NCBI GenBank assembly: GCA_029940475.1
Contig: JAPYUT010000036.1
Span: forward strand, 1 to 38,830
DNA: 38,830 nucleotides
Source: Verrucomicrobiales bacterium
Lineage (GTDB): Bacteria; Verrucomicrobiota; Verrucomicrobiia; Verrucomicrobiales; DEV007
Reading direction: 5' to 3'
Shown: positions 25,187 to 36,019 of the stretch, piece by piece
Position numbering within the stretch: position 1 is the first letter of the stretch
Layout of the letters: each line of letters begins with the position of its first letter
Position numbers and translations under genes: made by a program
The notes under the pieces: model-generated
The model's database searches: none
Told to the model about the DNA's origin: nothing
What the model saw: the letters and a program-made list of their open reading frames with translations, nothing else

Positions 25187-26311
25187 TTACTTGGTGCTGA
25201 ACCGGTAAACGCACATGTGTTTGTAGGTCTGGCCGGGTTCAAGCAAGCTTGAAGGGTAGGAAGGATTATTCGGGCTGTCCGGAAATTTTTGTGTTTCCAG
25301 GCAGAAAGCATTGCGATGCTGGTAGATTTTCCCGTCTTTACCTACATTGGAGCCATCGAGGAAATTGCCGGTATAGAACTGGATCCCCGGTTGATCGGTA
25401 AGAACCTCCATGACGCGCCCGCTTTTCGCTTCGGTGACCCGGGCGGCGAGTTCGAGCCCTTTACCGGTTGAGTTGATAACCCAGTTGTGATCGTAACCTT
25501 TACCCACCGATAGTTGCTGGTCCTTTTGGCCGATTCTCTCACCGATAGTGTGGGGGGAAAGGAAATCAAAGGGCGTTCCTTTCACGGAATCGAGTTTACC
25601 AAGGGGAATATTTCCGGCGTCTGTAGGGACAAATTTGTCCGCGAAAAGCTCAACTTCATGATTTAGGATGTCACCGCTGCCGGCACCCGCGAGGTTAAAA
25701 TATGAGTGGTGAGTCAAATTGAGATGAGTTGCCTTGTCGGTCGTTGCCTCATACTGGATCTCAAGCTCGTTTTGGACGGACAACCAATAGGTAACTTTAC
25801 AGTCGAGGTTCCCGGGATAACCTTCTTCGCCATCGGGACTCAGGTAGCTAAGTTCAATTCCGGCCCGGCCGATGCCCCGCACTTCTTTTGCATTCCAGAC
25901 TCTTTTATCCAGCCCCACCTTGCCTCCGTGGAGGTGGTTCTCGCCATTATTGGTTGCCAGTTGATATTCGGTGCCCTCGATCGAGAAGCGTCCCTTTGCA
26001 ATCCGGTTGGCATAGCGGCCGGCAATACAACCGAAATACGGGCTGGCCTTGATATAACTGGAGAGCTTGTCATATCCCAATACAACATCGCCCAATTGAC
26101 CATTTCGGTCAGGGACATGAAGTTGGGTGACGATTCCACCGTAATTGGTGATTTTTGCTTCCATTCCGCCGGGATTGGTAAGCGTGTAGATTGCGACAGG
26201 TTTACCGCCGCTGGTTTTTCCGAATGGAGCCTTGGAGACTTTCACTGTACCGCAGTTTGACAGCAACAGGGTCGCCAGGAAAGCGAAGAAAAGATGTTGA
26301 ATATTTGCCAT
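25187..26311 (-). CDS. galM: Aldose 1-epimerase, predicted lipoprotein
   Basis: A 374-residue mutarotase that interconverts alpha and beta forms of hexoses. The GalM signature is complete: NHLHGG (125-130), NLTHHSYFNLAG (198-209) with catalytic His202, and catalytic Glu339 in CLETQKFPDSPNNP. Unlike E. coli GalM it has an export signal with lipobox LLSNC20, so it is probably anchored to the envelope and acts on periplasmic sugars. The upstream secretin gene is separated by a terminator, so it should have its own promoter; none is obvious in the 40-base gap. Confidence 0.9.
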   Translation of the reverse strand: MANIQHLFFAFLATLLLSNCGTVKVSKAPFGKTSGGKPVAIYTLTNPGGMEAKITNYGGIVTQLHVPDRNGQLGDVVLGYDKLSSYIKASPYFGCIAGRYANRIAKGRFSIEGTEYQLATNNGENHLHGGKVGLDKRVWNAKEVRGIGRAGIELSYLSPDGEEGYPGNLDCKVTYWLSVQNELEIQYEATTDKATHLNLTHHSYFNLAGAGSGDILNHEVELFADKFVPTDAGNIPLGKLDSVKGTPFDFLSPHTIGERIGQKDQQLSVGKGYDHNWVINSTGKGLELAARVTEAKSGRVMEVLTDQPGIQFYTGNFLDGSNVGKDGKIYQHRNAFCLETQKFPDSPNNPSYPSSLLEPGQTYKHMCVYRFSTK

Positions 26312-26354
26312 GATGATATTTCTAGCGGAAATTTATAAAGACTGCAAGGTTATG

Positions 26355-26391
26355 AAAAAGGGGGTCCCAGGACCGAAATCCCGAGACCCCC
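26355..26391 (-). terminator. Rho-independent terminator of the secretin gene
   Basis: Read on the minus strand, GGGGGTC pairs with GACCCCC (26391-26385 with 26366-26360) around an 18-base loop that can pair partly. Five T residues follow directly. It lies about 30 bases beyond the secretin stop codon. Confidence 0.8.
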
Positions 26392-26420
26392 AACCACACA
26401 AGGAGATTATTATCAATTTT

Positions 26421-28487
26421 TCAGCGTAAAACTTGAGTCAGAGGTCGGCTGAAAAGTTGATAGTTTCCCCTGTAAAGTTCCTGGCGAGTGGTTTGCATCC
26501 TGGAATGCAGCTGTTCCAGGGAGAGTTCCTTGTCTTCAAGGTCCTTGAGCGCGGACGGGTTTTCCTGCTTAAAAGTATTGAGCTGCGCCCAGAGCATATT
26601 CAGGGTATTGATCAGCTGGTCGAGCCGCTCACCATGTTCCCTGACGGCCCGTTTTTCGCGGATGATCTGGTCAATGAGCGTAAATTCCTGTTGCAGCCAG
26701 GCGAGAGCATTTTCAAGGGCGTCAATGCCTCCGGCGAGGGAACCATCAGGCCGGACGCGCGGAAGCTTTGCGCGGGGAGCGTTGCCACGGAGCGGAATCT
26801 CCGAGATCGGGGTCTTGGAGATGCCACCACTTCTCGCATCGAGAATGGTTGGCGTGATGAAGATCAGCATATTCTTGCGGGTATGGGACTTGGTGTCGCT
26901 TTTGAATCCGTGCCTGAGGATCGGTATTTTGCTTAGCAGGGGCAGGCCGGATCCCTGGCGGGAATCAGAGGCTTCATCGAGACCTCCGATTGCCAGGGTG
27001 TATCCGCTTTCAACTTCAAGGGGAGCGGTGAAGACCCGTGAGCTTGCAACCGGGTATGAATTGCCGCCGATGATTTCAGACCCGATGATGCTCGATACGG
27101 TGATGAGCACCTGTAGCGATATGCGACCATCTTCAAGGCGCTTTGGCAGCACGTTAATACTTGTGCCGATAGGCAGATAGGAAATCGATGATGAGGTTGT
27201 CCCGCCGACCCCCGGGGTGGTGCTCGACTGTGCTGAAAGAACGGGCTGGTTGATAACGCTCTGGATGGCCACCTCGCGGTTGTTGCGGACAAGGACCCGC
27301 GGGTAGCTGACCGTGGTTGTCTGGCGATCCTTGATCAGTGCCAGGACTTTTGCCTGCACGTCCGGCGCGCTGAGTATTGCGGTCATTGGCAGTTGCGTGT
27401 CTCCGAGGCGGGAGAGATCCAGGTTCGTGGTCATGCCGGAGAGGCTTAGCCCGTAACCGCCATCCATAGTACCGGACCAATCGACACCCATTTGCTTGCG
27501 CGGGTCCTTGGTGGTTTCAAAGAATTTAACCTCAATGGCTATCAGCGGCTGGGGCTGGTCGATTGTTTCAAGATATTTTTCCACCAACTGGTGTTGCTGG
27601 CGGGTGGCAACGATAAAAAGGGAATTGGTGTCGGAGTTCCATAGAACTTGTCCGGCTCCAGAGGCTGCCCCTGATGAGCTATTTGCCGTGATGACTTGTG
27701 CGGCGGAAGGCGCATTAGCACCTGTTCCTGTTTGCAGGGGGCCGAAGTTGCCCACTGTATTGATACCCGGAGCAATTACAGCATTCATGCCGGAAGTGCG
27801 GATACCGACTATGCCCTTGACCGCCGCCACCAGTTCATCGGCACTGGTAGAGAACATGCCGGTGGTGCCGCCGAGACCCAGGCTGCCTATTCCGCCACCT
27901 GTCGAGCCGCCTATTCCGCCACCTGTCGAGCCGCCTATTACGCCACCTGTCGAGCTGCCTATTCCGCCACCTGCCGAGCCGAAGGAACTGCTGGAGGAAC
28001 TTGATTTACCGCTGCCACTCAATTCGGCAGTGTTAAAGCGGATACGATAAGCGCGTGCGATGAGGGCTGTGTCATTGAGTGGGCGCATATGCCACACTTT
28101 GTCTTCAAAGATCAGGGCGATTCCATTCATCCTTGTGATGATCTCCAGTGCCGAGAACGGACTTTTATTGAGCGAGAAAGTGATCAACCTGGTATTATTG
28201 TCGCTATTTTCAGGCAAGGCTACGAAGTCAATTTCCGCATCATCGGCAAGGAAGCGCAGGACATCGCGCACAGAGGCGCGGTTGAAGTCATAATTTTTTT
28301 CAGGCACTTGCCGGAGAGGTGACGCTGCAGCCTCGTAGGCGGCAGAGGTTTCCATCCTTGGGCTAATAATTGCCTCGGCCATTGCAGCGGGGCACAGTCC
28401 GTAAAGAAAACCGAGGCCTGTGATTGTTCCCGCCCTGATGCGCGCAGTAATACTGCGCAGGATTTTGCGTGTGGTTGCAAAGTTCAT
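26421..28487 (-). CDS. Type II/type IV secretin (GspD/PilQ-like)
   Basis: A 688-residue outer-membrane secretin. Residues 1-38 form an export signal. Around 65-135 is a secretin/TonB short N-terminal-type (STN) domain (NYDFNRASVRDVLRFLADD). An NolW-type ring domain is interrupted by a Gly/Ser-rich linker (155-206) containing an eight-residue tandem repeat. The C-terminal secretin domain is recognisable around 395-560 from the pattern SYPRVLVRNNREVAIQ, LPIGTSINVLPK, SGYTLAIGGLDEA and GSGLPLLSKIPIL...KNMLIFITPTI. The last 90 residues form a predicted coiled coil. It is likely to provide the outer-membrane channel for the pseudopilin cassette at 1054-6650, but this link is inference, since no ATPase or inner-membrane gene lies here. 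Confidence 0.88.
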   Translation of the reverse strand: MNFATTRKILRSITARIRAGTITGLGFLYGLCPAAMAEAIISPRMETSAAYEAAASPLRQVPEKNYDFNRASVRDVLRFLADDAEIDFVALPENSDNNTRLITFSLNKSPFSALEIITRMNGIALIFEDKVWHMRPLNDTALIARAYRIRFNTAELSGSGKSSSSSSSFGSAGGGIGSSTGGVIGGSTGGGIGGSTGGGIGSLGLGGTTGMFSTSADELVAAVKGIVGIRTSGMNAVIAPGINTVGNFGPLQTGTGANAPSAAQVITANSSSGAASGAGQVLWNSDTNSLFIVATRQQHQLVEKYLETIDQPQPLIAIEVKFFETTKDPRKQMGVDWSGTMDGGYGLSLSGMTTNLDLSRLGDTQLPMTAILSAPDVQAKVLALIKDRQTTTVSYPRVLVRNNREVAIQSVINQPVLSAQSSTTPGVGGTTSSSISYLPIGTSINVLPKRLEDGRISLQVLITVSSIIGSEIIGGNSYPVASSRVFTAPLEVESGYTLAIGGLDEASDSRQGSGLPLLSKIPILRHGFKSDTKSHTRKNMLIFITPTILDARSGGISKTPISEIPLRGNAPRAKLPRVRPDGSLAGGIDALENALAWLQQEFTLIDQIIREKRAVREHGERLDQLINTLNMLWAQLNTFKQENPSALKDLEDKELSLEQLHSRMQTTRQELYRGNYQLFSRPLTQVLR
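27886..27981 (-). repeat. 24-bp tandem repeat in secretin linker (4 copies)
   Basis: Four 24-base units in direct tandem (27886-27909, 27910-27933, 27934-27957, 27958-27981), with one to two substitutions in the third and fourth. They encode Gly-Gly-Ser-Thr-Gly-Gly-Gly-Ile-type octapeptides, in frame, within the secretin linker. No spacer lies between units. Confidence 0.9.
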
Positions 28488-28744
28488 GGGTCTACTTGTG
28501 TGGTGGCAGGCTTCATACCTTGGGTATGGAGTCTAATAAATTTATACATTAAATATAAATATCATAAAAGGCAACTGATTTTAAGGGTAAATCTATAATT
28601 ACTATAACATAAGGATTTCGAGTATTTTCCCTTATTGATCGTAAGAAAAGACGCAATTTTATTTCTGCCAGGGTGCTCAGGAGCGGATCGTAGCCGGGGT
28701 ATAATCCAGGGGTTTAAAATTTCCCTGCGAGGCAGTAAACGATC
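28488..28744. promoter_or_regulatory. AT-rich region upstream of secretin, with a leader hairpin
   Basis: This 257-base region holds the secretin promoter on the minus strand, and the exonuclease gene ends into it. The AT-rich part is about 28535-28630. A palindrome CATACC-TTG-GGTATG (28514-28528) lies about 27 bases ahead of the secretin ATG and could be an operator or a 5' leader hairpin. No confident -35/-10 pair was assigned. Confidence 0.35.
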
Positions 28745-29308
28745 CTAGTTCAGTCCTAAAATGGCATAAGGATCGTTGCTTGCTGATTTGTCCTGCAGCA
28801 TCCTGCGCAGCAGGACAAGGCTTGCCACAGCATCAAAAAGCGCATCATGCCAGCTCAAACCCGGACATTTGTCTGCGACTGTCCCTTCCAGGTTGAGTTT
28901 TTGCAAGAGAGCTCCCAACGAGTAATCGGTGGCTTTTGGCAGGCATTTCCTTGCTATTTGCAGCGTGTCTACCCACGGGGTGAAGCCGTGCATGGGAAAT
29001 GCCCGGAGAAAGCGCTTTTCGGTCCCTGCACCGTGAGCGACAACCACCCGTCCCCTTAGCGCATCGCGGATTGTTGGCCATAGGGTAATGAGGGGCGGGG
29101 CGCCTTCCAGTTCCTCCTCCTTGATCCGGTGGACAGCACGTGCTGCGTTGGAGATTGCCCGGGGCTTGGCTGGCTGAATAAAGCTCCTGAAGAAATTGCC
29201 GGGGAAAATATCGGATTTGTGCATGAGAGCAATTCCGATTTGAATTGGATCATCGCTTCCGTCCTCCCCATAACCGGATGATTCAAAGTCGATTGCCGCG
29301 AAATCCAT
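28745..29308 (-). CDS. DnaQ-like 3'-5' exonuclease
   Basis: A 187-residue DEDDh-type exonuclease. The three exo motifs are D7-x-E9 (AIDFESSGYG), VVVAHGAGTEKRFL (about 90-103) and the C-terminal HDALFDAVA (H-x4-D). The ATG at 29308 is used, with motif I a few residues later; a TTG at 29341 would add 11 residues. The family includes PolIII epsilon and stand-alone repair or RNA-trimming exonucleases. No polymerase domain is attached, so the specific substrate is unknown. Confidence 0.85.
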   Translation of the reverse strand: MDFAAIDFESSGYGEDGSDDPIQIGIALMHKSDIFPGNFFRSFIQPAKPRAISNAARAVHRIKEEELEGAPPLITLWPTIRDALRGRVVVAHGAGTEKRFLRAFPMHGFTPWVDTLQIARKCLPKATDYSLGALLQKLNLEGTVADKCPGLSWHDALFDAVASLVLLRRMLQDKSASNDPYAILGLN

Positions 29309-29460
29309 ATCTTTAATATTCCGTGATGCTGGTGGCTCCAAGTGTCTAGAGGGTCGTTCTGAGCATATTCAGGATGTTGCCGTTTTTCCTCGTGTGGTAG
29401 CTGTATTTATCAGCTGTAGCCTCGAAGTCAGGTCAGAAAATAAACCTCTAGTAGCTTTGA

Positions 29461-29489
29461 TTGAACAAAATTCGCCGTTATTTATCCTA
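29461..29489 (+). promoter_or_regulatory. Candidate sigma70 promoter of the subtilase gene
   Basis: TTGAAC (29461-29466), a 16-base spacer and TATCCT (29483-29488), followed by an AT-rich tract, about 70 bases upstream of the subtilase start. The match is moderate, and no other promoter-like pair was clearly better. Confidence 0.3.
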
Positions 29490-29559
29490 AATAGCGTATA
29501 TTTTAATTAAAGGGGCTTCTGGTTCAGCAGAAAAGCACCTGCCATAGCAACTTGACTTG

Positions 29560-33329
<3,770 letters not shown>

Positions 33330-33339
33330 CTATAAAAAA

Positions 33340-33426
33340 CTCCCTTCGCCGGAATTACCCGTTTCAGGTTCGAAGGGTGTCGCTGCGTTAAGCAGTGACT
33401 CTCAGCTGACCGGGCAGCACCCCTGT
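33340..33426 (-). ncRNA. TPP (THI-element) riboswitch
   Basis: The minus strand carries the conserved thi-box signature in the right order: GGGGTGC, CAGCTGAGAG, ACCCTT-GAACCTGA, then GGGTAAT and GCGAAGGGA. The P1 closing arms are GGGGTGC-side and AAGGGAG-side sequences. The thiC reading frame lies 118 bases downstream. Thiamin pyrophosphate should turn expression down. Confidence 0.93.
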
Positions 33427-33443
33427 TTTTATTATTATCAGTG

Positions 33444-33472
33444 ATCGTAGGTTGAGCGTAGTTATGCGTCAA
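33444..33472 (-). promoter_or_regulatory. Sigma70 promoter of the thiC riboswitch transcript
   Basis: TTGACG (33472-33467), a 17-base spacer and TACGAT (33449-33444) on the minus strand, placed so transcription starts a few bases before the aptamer. The spacing and -35 match are good; the -10 is moderate. Confidence 0.6.
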
Positions 33473-33513
33473 AGCCATTCGTGCTGCATACCGCTATTTT
33501 TTTTGCAGGAGGC

Positions 33514-34899
33514 TCAGTCATCTGCTTTTCCCAGCAGGTGACACAAAGTTTGGGTGAGTTCAGGATGGCGGAGCCGGTAATCCAGCTCCCTGAGCCGGGC
33601 TGAATAGACCGGAAGATCTGCCAGCAAGGTCTCGTTCACCATTTCCCCGAACAGTAACCTGATCATAAAGGCGGGAATGGGAAGAATGGCCGGACGGCGC
33701 AGGGTTTTGGCCAGTTGCCTGGTAAAGTCCCTGTTGCTGACGGGCTCTTTGGCCACTGCGTTGACTGCTCCCTGCCACCGCTTGTCGCCCAGCGCGCGAT
33801 CAATCATGTCGACGAGGTCATCAATGGCGATCCAGCCTGTTCGTTGCGTCCCTTTGCCTATTCGCCCACCGAGGCCAAGCCTGAAGGGCAACAGCATTTT
33901 TTTGAGCGCACCCCCGGCCGGTGTAAGGACCATGCCGATGCGCAGTTTACAGACGCGAATTCCTGCCTGCTCGGCGGCAAGGGTTCCCAGTTCCCATTCG
34001 CGGCAGACCTCGGAGAGGAATCCTGTACCGGCAGGTGCGTTTTCATCGAAGGCGGTACCGGGTTGTTTTGCATAATAGTTAATACCGGAGGCTGAGATGA
34101 GCACCTGGGGAGGGGCGGGCATTGCAGCGAGGGCATTGCACAACAGGCGTGTGCCTTGCTGTCGACTGCTGAGTATTCGTTCTTTTTTCCGGGAACTCCA
34201 TCTCCCTTCTACAATATTTTCCCCGGCGAGGTGGATCACGGCGTCGAGTTTACCGGCTTCTGAGAGGTCCAGTTTTCCGGTCTCAGGATCCCACTCGATG
34301 TCACCCTGCCGGCGGGCATGGCGGGTCAGGCGCAGTATCTCATGTCCGCGCATTTTCAGGTACGGAATTAAAGCGTTCCCAATAAGTCCGGATGCTCCGC
34401 TAACAAGGATACGCATTGCTGCCGGGGTTGGATGCTCTTGTGCCCGCCGGATGTCTTCCCGGGTTATTGCATGCCGATAGGTAAAGCTTCGCGCAAGGGT
34501 TCGGTTAATCCAGTGCTTGGCAAAGATCTTACTCAGCGGCGAGAGTGGCGGCAGGTAATGGATTTCATCAGCGAGGGTAGAGCTTCCCGGGTTTTGGGGA
34601 TCACTGATAAAGCGATGCCGGTGCCGCCACCTTGCAAAGGGTCCCTTGACCTGGAAGTCAGTAAACTCGAAGCCCTTTTTAACTTCCCGGTATTCAGCGA
34701 TCCAGCTTCTCCAGAGCGGGCCGATCTTTACTTTCAGGGTAGTGCGGTTGCCGTTTTCGATGGCTGCATCATCGACAATATGGACAGCTTGCCAGGGTGG
34801 ACAAAGTCGATCAAAGGCACCGGGCAGGGTGTGCCAGTGCTCGAGTTCTTCTCCCGGGCAGGGGATGGTTGTGGTTTTCTCGAAGGTTAGTTCCTGCAA
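33514..34899 (-). CDS. SRPBCC-SDR fusion (TIGR01777-type epimerase-like)
   Basis: A 461-residue cytoplasmic protein starting at TTG (34899); no earlier ATG is in frame. Residues 1-150 form an SRPBCC/START-like lipid- or ligand-binding domain (PGAFDRLCPPWQ). Residues 162-461 are an extended short-chain dehydrogenase (NAD(P)-binding G168-A-S-G-L-I-G, the ISASGINYY active-site block and the LRIGMVLTPAGGALKKML segment). This arrangement is the standard two-domain form of the YfcH/TIGR01777 family. The enzymatic substrate remains unassigned in the family. The gene is downstream of the DUF1080 gene but separated by 136 bases. Confidence 0.88.
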   Translation of the reverse strand: MQELTFEKTTTIPCPGEELEHWHTLPGAFDRLCPPWQAVHIVDDAAIENGNRTTLKVKIGPLWRSWIAEYREVKKGFEFTDFQVKGPFARWRHRHRFISDPQNPGSSTLADEIHYLPPLSPLSKIFAKHWINRTLARSFTYRHAITREDIRRAQEHPTPAAMRILVSGASGLIGNALIPYLKMRGHEILRLTRHARRQGDIEWDPETGKLDLSEAGKLDAVIHLAGENIVEGRWSSRKKERILSSRQQGTRLLCNALAAMPAPPQVLISASGINYYAKQPGTAFDENAPAGTGFLSEVCREWELGTLAAEQAGIRVCKLRIGMVLTPAGGALKKMLLPFRLGLGGRIGKGTQRTGWIAIDDLVDMIDRALGDKRWQGAVNAVAKEPVSNRDFTRQLAKTLRRPAILPIPAFMIRLLFGEMVNETLLADLPVYSARLRELDYRLRHPELTQTLCHLLGKADD

Positions 34900-35035
34900 T
34901 GATGATACGTGGCTCGGAGTATCCCGAATTTCGCCGGGAACCTTCCGGTTTGCAAAGGTTCTACGCTGCGGGTTGAGATAGCAATTTCCCTTTGTGGAAA
35001 GAGGAGGAAAGCTTAGTGGCGCCAGTTGCGCGTCT

Positions 35036-35995
35036 TCAGGATTTTTCCAGGAGCCAGATATTGCGATAGCGGACCGGATTGCTGTGATTCTGAAGCTGGA
35101 GTCCTCCCTGGGTGGAGTTTTTTCTCAGCTTGACCTTGTCATGGATGGTAACACCATTGTGCCTGACGCTCATGACCGGGGGATTGCCGCCACTGGCAGC
35201 CTGGAATTCCACGTCGTAGGTCTGCCAGCGAAGGGGAGGGTAGCACATATTTACGTCCGGGCGTTTCCACTTGTAGAGTCCACCGCACTCATTGGATTCT
35301 CCGGAGAGCCCGAAGGAGTCGAGCATTTGTGTCTCGGTGCCCAGCAGGTACATGCCGCTGTTTGCCCGCCCCTGGCCGCGTGCCTTTGGCATGTAGGGAA
35401 GCTTGAACTCGATGTGCAGGGTAAAGTTCTTGAAGTCATTGCGTGTGGAATTGACTCCCTCCATGAGCAGCCCGTCGTTGGTTTTCCTGGCTCCTTTTTT
35501 CCAGTGTTCAAGGGATTCTCCGTTAAACAGCTCGATGGCACCCTTTGGCGGCTTCATGCCCAGGGTGGGGCTCTTACGGTTCATACGTTTCAATGTTCCC
35601 AGTGATTTACCCCCTGGGCTTTTGATGGTGAAGCTATCCCCCTTCAGGACTCCCGTGGCCTTGCCCTCTTCCTCGGTGAAAGTGACGGAACCGTCTACCA
35701 CCTTGTTGGCTTCGGATTGGGAGCGCTTCCCCTTGTCCCAGCCGGCACCGGGGAGTCCTCCCTCGAATCCCACTGCCCTGAACTTGCCGTTGCCCAGCGC
35801 GATGACCTGAATGCCGACCTTGGATACAGTGCCCTCGCTCTGTGTGTAACTTCCTTCAAATTCACCCTGCAGTGCGAAGTCGGGATCCTCTTGCGCGTCC
35901 TTGGCGGTTGCGTAGGCGCCCTTTTTGTCCGGGGCACCAATGGCTAGGATGCCAAGGCTGAAAGTGGTGGTCGTGATTATGGCTAAGGCTTTCAT
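35036..35995 (-). CDS. Secreted DUF1080 protein with N-terminal extension
   Basis: A 319-residue protein with a signal peptide (1-20). Residues about 30-140 are an extra beta-rich region unlike the shorter paralogue at 19619. Residues 150-319 are the DUF1080 (3-keto-disaccharide hydrolase-like) domain (AIELFNGESLEHWKKG, ANSGMYLLG, LRWQTYDVEFQA, NHSNPVRYRNIWLLE). It starts 24 bases after the cytochrome gene, so the two are almost surely one operon and act in the same exported pathway. Confidence 0.85.
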   Translation of the reverse strand: MKALAIITTTTFSLGILAIGAPDKKGAYATAKDAQEDPDFALQGEFEGSYTQSEGTVSKVGIQVIALGNGKFRAVGFEGGLPGAGWDKGKRSQSEANKVVDGSVTFTEEEGKATGVLKGDSFTIKSPGGKSLGTLKRMNRKSPTLGMKPPKGAIELFNGESLEHWKKGARKTNDGLLMEGVNSTRNDFKNFTLHIEFKLPYMPKARGQGRANSGMYLLGTETQMLDSFGLSGESNECGGLYKWKRPDVNMCYPPLRWQTYDVEFQAASGGNPPVMSVRHNGVTIHDKVKLRKNSTQGGLQLQNHSNPVRYRNIWLLEKS

Positions 35996-36019
35996 TGGTT
36001 TATGTGAGTTCGTTCTATT

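Noticed and set aside
27886..27981. Regular 24-base repeats as a CRISPR array
   Set aside because: Units are directly adjacent with no spacers, and they encode in-frame glycine-rich octapeptides in the secretin.
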